From assembly GCA_012728855.1 (NCBI GenBank), contig JAAYEH010000059.1, forward strand, positions 22,092 to 86,091: a stretch of DNA of 64,000 bases, written 5' to 3'. Positions 9,779 to 18,780 of this stretch are shown here, piece by piece. Source of the DNA: Rhodopirellula sp. Lineage in GTDB: Bacteria; Planctomycetota; Planctomycetia; Pirellulales; Thermoguttaceae. Numbering within the stretch: the first letter of the stretch is position 1; every line of letters starts with the position of its first letter. The translations under genes and the position numbers were made by a program. Under the pieces are notes generated by a model that was given only the letters and a program-made list of their open reading frames with translations, was not told the DNA's origin and searched no databases.

Positions 9779-11062
9779 CTACAAGGCGCTTCGTAGCGGC
9801 CGCACCGCAGCGGTCGTGCCGGTGAGTTCGTTCAGCAGTCGTTGCCAGTTCTGTGGAGACCCCGGAGTCAACCGCCCCAGCACGCGGCACAGATCGGCGC
9901 CCGTTACGGCGGGCGGGTTTGCCGGCAGTTGATCGAGGTGCAGGAGTGCCAGGACACCTGCCGAGGCGGCATCGAAGGTTTCGTCGGCAATTCCGATCTC
10001 GCTCAGTCGCGCCAACTCCGCCTTCGGCATTCGTATCCCGATCTCCCGCAGCAGCATGCCATTGTGCTGCCCACCCCCGCAGACCAGGACTGGCCCCGAG
10101 AGACAACGCTCCGGCAAGACGCCGCGAATCGTCCGCACGGTGGCCTCGGCAATGAAATGGGCGGCGCTGCAGAGCATGTCCCGCACAGACCAGCCGGCGT
10201 CGACGGCCTGTTCCATGGCGTCATGGAAAAACGCCGTGGCATCCACACCGTAGGGATTCCAACGAGGCAGCGAAGTCGCAAAGTAGGGATTGGAGAGCCA
10301 GTGTTCGACCAATTCGGCGACTTTGCCTCCCTGGACGCCGAGTCGTCCGCCATGGTCAAACGTGTGCTTGCCGCCGCTCAAACGCCGGGTCAATTGATCC
10401 AAGAGCCCTGTGCCCGGCCCAATGTCGAAGGATACAATCCGCCCGGCTGAACTGGCTCCCATGCCCGCCGGCAGCCACGTCCATCGCGATGTGCGTCCCA
10501 GGTCGAGAAGAATCTGATCGCGCTGAACGCTGCGGAGGAAGAGCCACTGCGGTAGGGCCGTCAGAGGCCCGCCGAGCCCTCCCCTGGTAATATCGCGTGC
10601 GGGAAAGGCGTCGATCACGTTCAGTCCGGTCAGCTCCGCCAGACGCGCCGCGTCGGAAAGCTCCCAATACGTTCGCAGGCCATCCTCATCCGTGTTCCAT
10701 AGTCCCGGGTCGAGCACTCCGACCGCCAACACTCGTCCCGCACCCAAGCCCGTTTTGGCCAAAAGATCGGCCAGCAAATCCGCGAGCACCGCAGTTAAGG
10801 CTGTCTTGACCTTGGCTACCCGCTGAGCAAGGGATCTGTTGTCCACCCCTGGTCCGGTGATGTGATCGAACAGGCCGACAACTTCTTCGGGCACGACAGA
10901 CGTCACGCCGCCCGAGATTTTCAGTCGAACGTCCAATCCTCGTCCCACTGCGGCAACGGCGGCGGCCGAGACGCGCCGGCAGTGGGACGAGACGTGGAGG
11001 CCAGCCACCCATCGACGATCGTCGACCGTCGGGGCGGATTCAAATGGGAGGACGGTTGCCAT
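9779..11062 (-). CDS. AnmK-like protein (anhydro-N-acetylmuramic acid kinase family)
   Basis: A 427-residue protein of the AnmK family, which phosphorylates anhMurNAc during peptidoglycan recycling. Family-like parts are the RDITRGGLGGPL motif (the DxxxGGxGAPL region holding the catalytic Asp), SFDIGPGTGLLDQL (the DTGPGN region), NPYFATSLPRWNPYG, and the C-terminal VCGGGQHNGMLLREI. The N-terminal GTSxDGxD ATP-binding signature is absent: the matching stretch reads VAGLHVSSHCRRVSAA. The His-containing AFH after the Asp motif is also changed. It may be a divergent kinase or a non-catalytic paralogue. It stands alone on the minus strand. Confidence 0.75.
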   Translation of the reverse strand: MATVLPFESAPTVDDRRWVAGLHVSSHCRRVSAAAVAAVGRGLDVRLKISGGVTSVVPEEVVGLFDHITGPGVDNRSLAQRVAKVKTALTAVLADLLADLLAKTGLGAGRVLAVGVLDPGLWNTDEDGLRTYWELSDAARLAELTGLNVIDAFPARDITRGGLGGPLTALPQWLFLRSVQRDQILLDLGRTSRWTWLPAGMGASSAGRIVSFDIGPGTGLLDQLTRRLSGGKHTFDHGGRLGVQGGKVAELVEHWLSNPYFATSLPRWNPYGVDATAFFHDAMEQAVDAGWSVRDMLCSAAHFIAEATVRTIRGVLPERCLSGPVLVCGGGQHNGMLLREIGIRMPKAELARLSEIGIADETFDAASAGVLALLHLDQLPANPPAVTGADLCRVLGRLTPGSPQNWQRLLNELTGTTAAVRPLRSAL

Positions 11063-11171
11063 GAAGAAATCCTTTTCCCTGCGCAGCCGCCAAGGCGCGG
11101 TTCATAGGAGCAAAGCACTCCGGCCGCGGTCCCTCGCGGTCGGAAATCCTAGTCTCTTGCAGCCGTCGCTG

Positions 11172-11918
11172 CTAGGCCACCATCCGCATTTCGCACACCG
11201 CGCCGGTCGCGCCGACGACGAATTCTTCGAAAACCCTTAGGTCCAATGCCGAAGCCGAGGGGGATTCCGGGTGAAACTGCGTACCGAAGGCGAACCAGTC
11301 GTCCATCACGCTCTCGATCGCTTCGACGATGCCGTCGGGGCAGCGCGCCGTTACGGCGAATCCGGGCGCAACGTCGTCCACCGCCATATGGTGCATGCTA
11401 TTGACGCGAATCTCGCCGTCTCCGTACACCCGTTCCATCAACGAACCGGGGGCAACCTCCAAAGCATGTCGATGGGCTGGATCCATGGCGTCCTGATGGG
11501 GAATCGCCTTGGGCGAGTCTTCGGGAATATGCAGGAAGAGATTCCCTCCTTGGGAGACATTGAGCAGTTGCATTCCCGTCCCGATTCCGTAAACCGGCAT
11601 GCGACGGTGCGCGATCCGGCTCATCAGCGCCCGATCAAAATCTTCTCGTCGCGACTCGAGGAGGCGAACCGACGGGTGGAGCATGAATCCATCGCGCCGC
11701 GGGTCGAGATCGGCGCCGCCGACAAGCACCACGCCATCGAGCAGATCCAAGACGCGATCCAGATCATTCTTGTCGGCCATTGGCGGAATAATAATCGGCA
11801 CAGCGCCGATTCTCACCAGCGAGTCGTAGTATCCGGCGGCCAGATACGTAAACGCGGGCGAATCCTTGCGGGCGGAACGAAAGTCGGCATTCAAGCCAAT
11901 GAGGGGTTTCACAGCCAT
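11172..11918 (-). CDS. class I glutamine-amidotransferase-like protein (PuuD/peptidase C26 family), nucleophile Cys missing
   Basis: 248 residues from the ATG at 11918, which has GGAG 8 bases upstream. The fold is that of gamma-glutamyl-gamma-aminobutyrate hydrolases: IGLNADFR start, DGVVLVGGADLDP, and FGTQFHPES with the conserved His and Glu. The nucleophile elbow, GxCRGMQ in active enzymes, reads GIGTGMQLLNV, so the catalytic Cys is Gly113; I checked this codon by codon. Hydrolysis through a thioester is therefore not expected. A changed role, such as ligand binding, is inference. Confidence 0.82.
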   Translation of the reverse strand: MAVKPLIGLNADFRSARKDSPAFTYLAAGYYDSLVRIGAVPIIIPPMADKNDLDRVLDLLDGVVLVGGADLDPRRDGFMLHPSVRLLESRREDFDRALMSRIAHRRMPVYGIGTGMQLLNVSQGGNLFLHIPEDSPKAIPHQDAMDPAHRHALEVAPGSLMERVYGDGEIRVNSMHHMAVDDVAPGFAVTARCPDGIVEAIESVMDDWFAFGTQFHPESPSASALDLRVFEEFVVGATGAVCEMRMVA

Positions 11919-12412
11919 GAGTACTTCTCCTTGGACACGTCCTGTGTCCCTTTGGGGTGAGACTGGAAACGGCGATAAGGCCAGTCGCAGTGGGAAGGAG
12001 AAGGGCCAAACGAGTGGAGCGCTACAGCAATACGCTCGGCGAGCTGTTACAGCCGGGGGCGAAGCGATCGCTACCCCTACAACCAATCCCTTGGCTTCTC
12101 CGACGGATTATGGGCCTCCGACAATGCCCGCATCCGGCACGATGTCCTTATCGTTACGTCCTGTAACTCCTGCACACTTGGCGTGTCACCACCATAAGAA
12201 ATGCAAGTCAAGGGCGAGTTTACCTGAGGCCCGATACGTGTCAAGCAAAAGTCTATATTTTGGATTTATCGGCTGCCGTTCTACCATATCTTGTGCTGCT
12301 AGCATCGCTGCCAAGTGACTTGCCGTTCGGCGCTGAGGCGACCTGCAGAAGGCGAATTGCCAGCAGCCCGCCTGCTCATCCCGGCCGGGGCTGGTCCAAG
12401 GCCGGTCGACAG
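11919..12412. other. 494-base intergenic region upstream of the amidotransferase-like gene
   Basis: It includes a family A palindrome at its pyrE end (12362-12429) and an AT-richer stretch near 12190-12300 that could hold a promoter for the leftward gene. I could not define -35/-10 boxes. No gene is supported. Confidence 0.45.
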
Positions 12413-12429
12413 TCAGCAGGCGGGCTGCT
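12362..12429. repeat. family A palindrome overlapping the 3' end of pyrE
   Basis: Perfect 15-base arms, AGCAGCCCGCCTGCT (12362-12376) and AGCAGGCGGGCTGCT (12415-12429), are 38 bases apart. Compared with the other copies, the central G/C pair is swapped on both arms, so pairing is kept. The right arm lies inside pyrE and encodes its last residues. Confidence 0.8.
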
Positions 12430-12979
12430 CGGGCGGTTCGATGTCGAAATCGCGTATGGTGAGCAGGCTCGAGAAGGGAATACCGCGGTCGGAGAAGGTC
12501 TTGGCCCCGCCTTCCATCCGGTCGATGATGGCGATGACTCGGACAACCTCCAGCCCAAACGCCTCGGCTCGCTCGATGGCAGCAATCGACGATCCACCGG
12601 TCGTCACCACATCTTCCACGATAGCGACCTTTTCGCCGGGTTTGACCGGTCCTTCGATATACTGATTGGTGCCATGTCCCTTCGGCTGGCGACGAACCAT
12701 GAATCCGGCAATTGGCATGTCGCGGAGTGCGGACATGGTCACCACCGCCGCGGTAATCGGATCGGCCCCGATCGCCATCCCGCCAATGGCGTCCGGCATA
12801 CCGTCTTGGACCAGCAGATCGAGAATGCCGTCGGCGATCAGGGCGGCGCCGCGGGGATCGAGTGTCACTTGCTTGCCATCGAGGTAGTAGGAGGCTGTCT
12901 TGCCGGAAGTCAACGTAAATGTACCAAAGCGGAGGGCCTTCTGGCGAACCAGTGCGATGAGGGCTTCTTTGTCGTACAC
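12413..12979 (-). CDS. pyrE: orotate phosphoribosyltransferase
   Basis: Converts orotate and PRPP to OMP in pyrimidine synthesis. The PRPP loop is visible (KVAIVEDVVTTGGSS), with the catalytic-loop region MVRRQPKGHGTNQYIEG and an N-terminal FGTFTLTSGKTASYYLDGK substrate region. I prefer the GTG start at 12979 because AAGGA is 8 bases upstream; this gives 188 residues, the usual size. A GTG at 13024 is an alternative. The last residues (PPEQPAC) are encoded by a family A repeat and are unlikely to be ancestral. Confidence 0.93.
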   Translation of the reverse strand: MYDKEALIALVRQKALRFGTFTLTSGKTASYYLDGKQVTLDPRGAALIADGILDLLVQDGMPDAIGGMAIGADPITAAVVTMSALRDMPIAGFMVRRQPKGHGTNQYIEGPVKPGEKVAIVEDVVTTGGSSIAAIERAEAFGLEVVRVIAIIDRMEGGAKTFSDRGIPFSSLLTIRDFDIEPPEQPAC

Positions 12980-13216
12980 GGGCAGGATCCTTGATGACAA
13001 AACAACGGACGGTGTTTGTCCCACCTATACCATGCATGCGGCCAATACGGAAGGGCTCCCGGATACTGGCCTTGCGAGATTCCCGAAGTTTCGGATTCGG
13101 TGTGGCACTGCTTGGGATTGAATGGACTCTCCATTTGTGCAGAACGCACCACAATCACAAGCAGTGGGACGCGCCCAACATGAAGCAGGCTGGCTGCCGC
13201 GACGGGAAACGTCCCT

Positions 13217-14257
13217 TCACAGCTTTTCCGCCATCTCCAGCACGAGGCGCTCGGTTGTTTCCCAACCGATACAGGCGTCGGTGATCGACTGCCCGTAGAC
13301 CAGTTCCGCCGCCGGCCTGGGAAAGGGCTGGCTGCCTTCGACGAGATTGCTTTCCAGCATGGCGCCAACGACCGCGTGAGAGCCGGAGGTTCGCTCGGCG
13401 ACGATCTCTCGCAGAACGTCCGGTTGCCGGCAAGGATCCTTGCCGCTGTTGCCGTGACTGCAATCGACGAGGACAGACGGATGAAGCCCCGCCTTTTCCA
13501 AGAGTCGGATCGTCTGGGCCACGTCTTTGGGCGAGCAGTTCGGTCCGTTGTCGCCGCCGCGAAGTACGAGATGGCAATCGGGATTGCCGCGGGTTTCCAC
13601 CGCCGAGGCCACGCCGTCGCCGCTGATACCCAGAAACGTCTGGGGCTGGCTGGCGGCTTTGATGGCATGAATTGCCGAAGTGACCGTGCCTTGCGTCCCG
13701 TTCTTGAAGGCCAGCGGCATGGACAGTCCGGAAGCCATTTGCCGGTGGGTCTGCGATTCCGTCGTGCGAGCGCCGATGGCCGACCAGCAGATCAGGTCCG
13801 CGATGTACTGCGGCGTGATGGGGTCTAGTAGTTCCGTGGCGGTAGGAACCCCCATGTCAATCACCGCCAGCAAAAGCCGCCGCGCGATCCGCAAACCTTC
13901 GGGGATGTCGTCGGATCCATCCAGGTGCGGGTCCATGATCAGCCCTTTCCATCCCAGCGATGTGCGGGGCTTTTCGAAATAACACCGCATCACGATAAAG
14001 ATTTTTTCGCTCACCTGCTCGATCATACTGCGCAGTCGCGTGGCGTACTCCAAGCCGGCCTGGGTGTCGTGAATCGAACACGGCCCGACGATCAACAACA
14101 GCCGCGGGTCGTTGTGCCGCAGGATATCGCGGATCTGTGATCGGGAGTCGGCAACGAACTCCTCTTGCCGGTCTGTCCGCGGGATCTCGTGCAGCAGAAG
14201 CGCCGGGGCGGGCAGAGGGATGTTCGATGCGATATTCAGATCGGATACTTTTCTCAT
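13217..14257 (-). CDS. 3-deoxy-7-phosphoheptulonate synthase (AroG-type DAHP synthase)
   Basis: First enzyme of the shikimate pathway: condenses PEP and erythrose-4-phosphate. It is 346 residues from the ATG at 14257, the size of the enterobacterial AroF/G/H class. Seen are the IVGPCSIHD metal/PEP motif, MRCYFEKPRTSLGWKGL, MPLAFKNGTQG, LRGGDNGPN and VDCSHGNSGKDP. Upstream codons before MRKVSDLN have no family character. The N-terminal region that binds aromatic amino acids in the class is present, so feedback control is possible, but the effector cannot be told. Confidence 0.94.
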   Translation of the reverse strand: MRKVSDLNIASNIPLPAPALLLHEIPRTDRQEEFVADSRSQIRDILRHNDPRLLLIVGPCSIHDTQAGLEYATRLRSMIEQVSEKIFIVMRCYFEKPRTSLGWKGLIMDPHLDGSDDIPEGLRIARRLLLAVIDMGVPTATELLDPITPQYIADLICWSAIGARTTESQTHRQMASGLSMPLAFKNGTQGTVTSAIHAIKAASQPQTFLGISGDGVASAVETRGNPDCHLVLRGGDNGPNCSPKDVAQTIRLLEKAGLHPSVLVDCSHGNSGKDPCRQPDVLREIVAERTSGSHAVVGAMLESNLVEGSQPFPRPAAELVYGQSITDACIGWETTERLVLEMAEKL

Positions 14258-14407
14258 TCGCGTTCTTCCCCCGTCGCTGGTAACTCGTCGATTTCGGTAT
14301 CCCTCTATTATTACCTCGGCAGGCAAGCAACCCACAAGAGTTCACCGCCGTGGGTGATCGATACTGTCCGGCGCGTCGGTGACTTGCTATCATGCCCGGT
14401 GGCTCAA

Positions 14408-14490
14408 GTAGATCCCGCTTGCCGAGCGGGATCGTGGGCAGCCAAGCGATTTGCCGGCGCAGAGGTTCTGCTCGGCAAGCAGAGACTACC
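14408..14490. repeat. family B composite palindrome (two facing hairpins)
   Basis: The first hairpin is near 14410-14433 (stem AGATCCCGCT, loop TGCCG). The second is at 14463-14487 (AGGTTCTGCT, loop CGGCA, AGCAGAGACT), and the element ends in CTACC. The two loops are reverse complements, so the whole element is also one larger inverted repeat. It lies between the divergent DAHP synthase and sugar operon genes. Confidence 0.75.
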
Positions 14491-14544
14491 GGAACCATGC
14501 CGCCCGAGCGAGAACCCGGGATTGGCCCGCAAAGGAGCGTTACC

Positions 14545-15900
14545 ATGCGAAAAGCGAAGGCGGCGTTCGTCGGCTTTGGGGAAGTGAATACGCCTCGCGA
14601 GATCATCGAGAGGAAATGCGCCGAGGCGAGGCGGTTGTTGGAGGAGCAGGGGATCGAGACCATCGCCACCGAGCCGGTCAGCGACGACGCCGAAGGCCGC
14701 GACGTCGCCCGCGCGCAAGCCGAGTTGGCCGGCCGGGAGTTCGACTTCCTGATCGTCTGCCTGGCCGGCTGGATTCCGTCGCACGCGGTCATCGGCGTCG
14801 TCGATCCGTTCCGCCATAAGCCCATGCTCCTCTGGGGCCTTAGCGGTTGGACCGAGGGCGACCGCTTCGTGACCACCGCCGATCAGGCCGGCACGACCGC
14901 GCTGCGCAAGCCGATGGCCGATCTGGGATACCGATTCAAATACGTGGTCAACTACCTCGGCCGGCAACCCGACATGCGACAGATCCTCAGCTTTGCCCAT
15001 GCCGCCCGCGCCGAGTCGCTTCTGCGGGGAGCGAGGATCGGCGAGATGGGCTACCGCGACATGCGGCTGTACGCGACGCTCCACGACGGGGTGTCGTTGC
15101 GGGCAAAGATCGGCCCGGAGGTCGAGGTTTTCGAGATGCTCGAAATGGTTCAGACGATCGAGAAGCTCGACCCTGCGGAAGTTACCCGCCTTGCCGATGC
15201 GGTCCGCGGGCGTTGGCAGTTCGTCAAGCCGCCCAAAGAAGGGACGGTGGAAAACGCGGTGAAACTGTACCTCGCCGTCAGCCGCAAGATCAAGGAGCGA
15301 GGCTACCAGGCGGTCTCGCTCATCGACGTCGACGGCGTCAAGAAACTCCTGGGATTCGCGCCTGCCGGCACGTTCATGCTGTTGCACGAAGAGGACGATG
15401 TCTGCACCATCCCGGAGAACGACACCCTCGGGGCAGTTACCCAATTGATCACCCGCTATCTGACCGGTCAGGCGGCCGCCTACATGGAGTTCTACGAGTT
15501 TCTCGAAAACGGCATGTTGATGGGAGTGCCCGACTACGTGCCGACCGAGATCGTCGACGGCCCGGTCACCGTCATGCCGACCGCCTTCGGAGAGTTCGGC
15601 GAGGGGCTGTTGAACGTCTCCAAAGTCAAGACCGGACGCATCACTCTCGCCCGCCTCACGCACACGGGCGACCGCTACGGGATGCACATCGCCACCGGCG
15701 AAGCACGCCGGCCGCGGAAATGGGAAGAAGCCGGCTGGGCGCCGCCCGCCCCGCAGTTGCCGAGCCTGGAGATCACCCTGGACGGGCCCATCGACGAATT
15801 CATTCAGAAGGTGCTCGGGCAGCACTACATTGTATCGTATGGAGATCACCGCGAAGCGATGGTCGACCTTTGCCGATTGCTCGGAGTCGAGATCGTCTGA
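14545..15900 (+). CDS. L-fucose/L-arabinose isomerase family protein
   Basis: About 451 residues from the ATG at 14545, preceded by AAAGGAG at a good distance; the frame upstream runs through a repeat and is not coding. It belongs to the broad family of fucose isomerase-like proteins (ketol isomerases of fucose, arabinose and related sugars). The N-terminal FVGFGEVNTPREIIERKC domain and the C-terminal half with HTGDRYGMHIATGEA fit that family. A FGGY kinase starts 3 bases after its stop, and an oxidoreductase follows, so it is the first gene of a sugar-use operon. The exact sugar is unknown. Confidence 0.82.
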   Translation: MRKAKAAFVGFGEVNTPREIIERKCAEARRLLEEQGIETIATEPVSDDAEGRDVARAQAELAGREFDFLIVCLAGWIPSHAVIGVVDPFRHKPMLLWGLSGWTEGDRFVTTADQAGTTALRKPMADLGYRFKYVVNYLGRQPDMRQILSFAHAARAESLLRGARIGEMGYRDMRLYATLHDGVSLRAKIGPEVEVFEMLEMVQTIEKLDPAEVTRLADAVRGRWQFVKPPKEGTVENAVKLYLAVSRKIKERGYQAVSLIDVDGVKKLLGFAPAGTFMLLHEEDDVCTIPENDTLGAVTQLITRYLTGQAAAYMEFYEFLENGMLMGVPDYVPTEIVDGPVTVMPTAFGEFGEGLLNVSKVKTGRITLARLTHTGDRYGMHIATGEARRPRKWEEAGWAPPAPQLPSLEITLDGPIDEFIQKVLGQHYIVSYGDHREAMVDLCRLLGVEIV

Positions 15901-15903
15901 ACC

Positions 15904-17385
15904 ATGCCCTATCTCCTCTCCCTCGACGCCGGAACGACCTCGCTCAAAGCCGTGCTCTTCGACACGGAGGGCCGCCAGGTCGCCTCGCATCTGGAAGAAT
16001 ACGAGCTGTTCAAGCCCTCGCCCGATATCGTCGAATTGGATCCGCAGGTCTACTGGCAGTCGGCCACGGCTTCCATCCGTGCGGTGATCGAGGCCAGTAG
16101 GGTCGCTGCCGGCGACATCGTGGCGATCGGCGTCACCAGCCAGGGGGAAACGCTCACCGTCGTCGACGGCCACGGCGAACCGCTGCGGCCGTCGATCGTC
16201 TGGCTGGATAATCGCAGTCGCGAGGAGGCCGAAGCGATGGACCGCGAGTTCAGCCCCAACGATGTCTATCGCGTCACCGGCCAGCCCGAAATGATTCCCA
16301 CCTGGACGGCGACGCGGATCCTCTGGTTGCGCCGAAACGAGCCGGAAGTGTTCCGGCGGGCGCACAAGTACCTGATGGTGGAAGACTATCTGATCCATCG
16401 ACTCACCGGCCGTTACGCCACGGATCGCGCCCTCTGTCCCTCGACGCTTTACTACGATCTGACGACGGGCCAGTGGTGGCCGGAAATGCTGGGGTATCTC
16501 GGCATTGACGAAGCGCAACTGCCCGCATTGAAGGACTCCGCTGAAATCGCCGGAGAAGTCAGCGAAGAGGCGGCCCGCCAGACCGGTTTGCGGCGGGGCA
16601 CGGTGGTCACCACGGCGCCGATCGACCAGGTTGCCGGGGCCGTGGGCGCCGGCAACCTCGAGCCGGGCGTGATCACCGAGACCACCGGCGCCGCCTTGGC
16701 GATTTGCGCCACGCTCGATGAGCCGGCCTACGATCCTCAGCGCCGCATCGGACTGTACGCACACGCGGTTCGTGGCCGCTACGTCCTTCTGCCGTGGATC
16801 CCGACCGCCGGCATGGTTCTGCGGTGGTTCCGTGATGAATTGGGAGGCGGCATGGATTACAACCGGCTTGCCGAAGAGGCCCGTGCCGTCGCGGCGGGCT
16901 CAGACGGACTGATTGTCCTGCCGCACCTCAGCGGCGCCGGATCGCCCGAGCCGGATCCGCGGGTGAAAGGGGTCTTCTGGGGGCTGACGCTGGGACATCA
17001 TCGCGGCCATTTCGTGCGGGCGATTATGGAGTCGATCGCCTACGTCCTTCGCAGCAACCTCCTGGCGTTGGAAGACCTGGGAATGGAGATTCGCGAGGTC
17101 CGTTCGCTGGGCGGCGCCGCCCGCAGCGACCTCTGGCTGCAGATCAAGGCCGATGTCTGCCGCAAGGATCTGCTGGTGATGGCCTGCGACGAGGCGGCGT
17201 CGCTGGGCGTGGCCATGCTCGCCTCGGTGGCGGCCGGCGTCCATGCCGATTTGGAGGCGGCCAAGCAAGCGATGGTCGCGGTTCGCACGCGCACCCCCTT
17301 TGATCCGTCGGCCGCGGCCGGGTACGATGCGTGCTATCGGCGTTACGCCGATCTCTATCGGCACATCAAAGGACTATTTGAGTGA
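15904..17385 (+). CDS. FGGY-family carbohydrate kinase (xylulokinase/fuculokinase-like)
   Basis: A 493-residue two-domain sugar kinase. SLDAGTTSLKAVLFDTEGR is the N-terminal phosphate loop, WLDNRSREEAEAM the usual substrate-side motif, TTAPIDQVAGAVGAG carries a catalytic-type Asp, and SLGGAARSDLWLQIKAD is the C-terminal nucleotide-binding signature. It is coupled to the isomerase gene (3-base gap) and probably phosphorylates the ketose made by it. L-fuculose, L-ribulose and D-xylulose are all possible. A palindrome with a T-run follows the stop and may end the transcript in part. Confidence 0.9.
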   Translation: MPYLLSLDAGTTSLKAVLFDTEGRQVASHLEEYELFKPSPDIVELDPQVYWQSATASIRAVIEASRVAAGDIVAIGVTSQGETLTVVDGHGEPLRPSIVWLDNRSREEAEAMDREFSPNDVYRVTGQPEMIPTWTATRILWLRRNEPEVFRRAHKYLMVEDYLIHRLTGRYATDRALCPSTLYYDLTTGQWWPEMLGYLGIDEAQLPALKDSAEIAGEVSEEAARQTGLRRGTVVTTAPIDQVAGAVGAGNLEPGVITETTGAALAICATLDEPAYDPQRRIGLYAHAVRGRYVLLPWIPTAGMVLRWFRDELGGGMDYNRLAEEARAVAAGSDGLIVLPHLSGAGSPEPDPRVKGVFWGLTLGHHRGHFVRAIMESIAYVLRSNLLALEDLGMEIREVRSLGGAARSDLWLQIKADVCRKDLLVMACDEAASLGVAMLASVAAGVHADLEAAKQAMVAVRTRTPFDPSAAAGYDACYRRYADLYRHIKGLFE

Positions 17386-17393
17386 GCACGAGC

Positions 17394-17466
17394 AAGCAGC
17401 CCGGCTGCTACCATCAGGCCAGACGATGGTGCAACCACCGACGGAAGGCGAACAGCCGGGCTGCTT
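17394..17466 (+). repeat. family A palindrome followed by a T-run
   Basis: The arms at about 17394-17407 and 17453-17466 pair over 14 bases with a 45-base loop, and the right arm runs into six T residues. It lies between the FGGY kinase and the Gfo/Idh gene and could act as a weak terminator for rightward transcripts. Confidence 0.65.
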
Positions 17467-17517
17467 TTTTCGCCTGTCGTTTAAGGACCGTATAGATCGT
17501 TTTGCAAGGAGTCTCGT

Positions 17518-18699
17518 ATGAACACGGTGAATGTCGCTCTGATCGGCCAGGGATTCATGGGGCGTTCGCATTCCAACGCCTGGGGGCAGGTGGCGAAGTT
17601 CTTCAAGCCGCCGCTGAAGCCGATAATGCATACGGTTTTCGGCCAACCGGAAGAGAATCCGCGGGTATTTGCCGACAATTGGGGCTGGAAAAACGCATCG
17701 ACCGATTGGGAAAGCCTCGTCCGCTCCCCGGACATCGGGCTGGTCGATGTCGTCACGCCCACCTACATGCACGCGCCGGTCGCGATGGCGGCGGTCAAGG
17801 CGGGAAAACATTGCGCGTGCGAGAAGCCGGTCGATGCCACCCTCCAAGGCGCCCGTGAGATGGCCGAAGCGGCCAAGGCGGCGGGCGTGAAGACGTTCGT
17901 CTGGTACAACTACCGTCGCGTCCCGGCCGTGGGGCTGGCCCACCGGTTGGTTCGAGACGGCGCCCTGGGCCAAATCCGGCACGTGCGGGCCACGTACCTG
18001 CAGGACTGGGCGGGCGAATCGACGCCGCTGATGTGGCGATTCACCAAAGAACTGTGCGGCTCCGGGGCCCACGGCGATTTGAACGCGCATATCGTCGACA
18101 TGACCCGCTTCGTCACCGGCCAGGAGATCACCGAAGTGGTCGGCGCGGTGGCCGAGACGTTCATCAAACGCCGCAAGCTGTTGCGAGGCGTGGCGGCGGG
18201 GCAGATCACCGCCGGGCTGCAATCGTCCGACGAGGAAGGAGACGTCACCGTCGACGACACCCTTCTCTTCCTCGCCCGCTTCTCCGGCGGAGCCGTGGCC
18301 AGCTTCGAGGCCGCCCGGCAGGCCACCGGCAATCAGAATCGCAACACCTTTGAAATCAACGGCACGAAGGGGGCGTTGAAGTTCGACTTCGAGCGCATGA
18401 ACGAGTTGGAGTTCTACGACGCCACGCGGCCTCGCGCCGTGCAGGGCTGGACGACGATCATGTGTACCCACGGTGGCGACCACCCCTACGTGGCCAACTG
18501 GTGGCCCGACGCCCACATTATCGGCTACGAGCACGGCTTTACGAACCAGGCTTTCGACGTCCTCAAAGTGATCGCCGGCGAGGAGCCGACGCTGCCGATT
18601 CCCGACTTCGCCGACGCGTATCAGACCCAGCGGGTGCTCGAGGCGGCCATGATCTCGGCTGAGGAAAGGCACGCCGTGAAGATCGCCGATGTGAAGTAG
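17518..18699 (+). CDS. Gfo/Idh/MocA family oxidoreductase (cytoplasmic)
   Basis: A 393-residue NAD(P)-dependent sugar or inositol oxidoreductase. The Rossmann motif is GQGFMGRSHSNAW at the N-terminus, CEKPVDAT is the family EKP motif with the catalytic-type Lys, and the C-terminal GFO/IDH domain includes GSGAHGDLNAHIVDM. There is no signal peptide, unlike the two other family members in the window (19643-20869 and 55274-56572). It follows the isomerase and FGGY kinase in the same direction, separated only by a repeat, and probably works in the same sugar pathway. AAGGAG precedes the ATG. Confidence 0.92.
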   Translation: MNTVNVALIGQGFMGRSHSNAWGQVAKFFKPPLKPIMHTVFGQPEENPRVFADNWGWKNASTDWESLVRSPDIGLVDVVTPTYMHAPVAMAAVKAGKHCACEKPVDATLQGAREMAEAAKAAGVKTFVWYNYRRVPAVGLAHRLVRDGALGQIRHVRATYLQDWAGESTPLMWRFTKELCGSGAHGDLNAHIVDMTRFVTGQEITEVVGAVAETFIKRRKLLRGVAAGQITAGLQSSDEEGDVTVDDTLLFLARFSGGAVASFEAARQATGNQNRNTFEINGTKGALKFDFERMNELEFYDATRPRAVQGWTTIMCTHGGDHPYVANWWPDAHIIGYEHGFTNQAFDVLKVIAGEEPTLPIPDFADAYQTQRVLEAAMISAEERHAVKIADVK

Positions 18700-18711
18700 G
18701 ACCGTGGCACA

Positions 18712-18743
18712 CCAGCCCGGCTGCTTCCTCGCAGCCGGGCTGG
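18712..18743. repeat. family A palindrome, compact copy
   Basis: Perfect 13-base arms CCAGCCCGGCTGC (18712-18724) and GCAGCCGGGCTGG (18731-18743) enclose a 6-base loop. It lies between two convergent genes, where it could stop transcription from both sides. Confidence 0.85.
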
Positions 18744-18780
18744 TGGAAGCTTCCCTGGACGCGCCGTGCGAGTTGTCATC

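Noticed and set aside
12186..13154. 322-codon minus-strand frame overlapping pyrE
   Set aside because: Out of frame with pyrE and rich in Arg/His without motifs.
14404..16764. Very long open frame (786 codons) on the strand opposite the isomerase and kinase genes
   Set aside because: It is the antisense of two clear genes with conserved motifs and has no protein-family character; such frames are common in GC-rich DNA.
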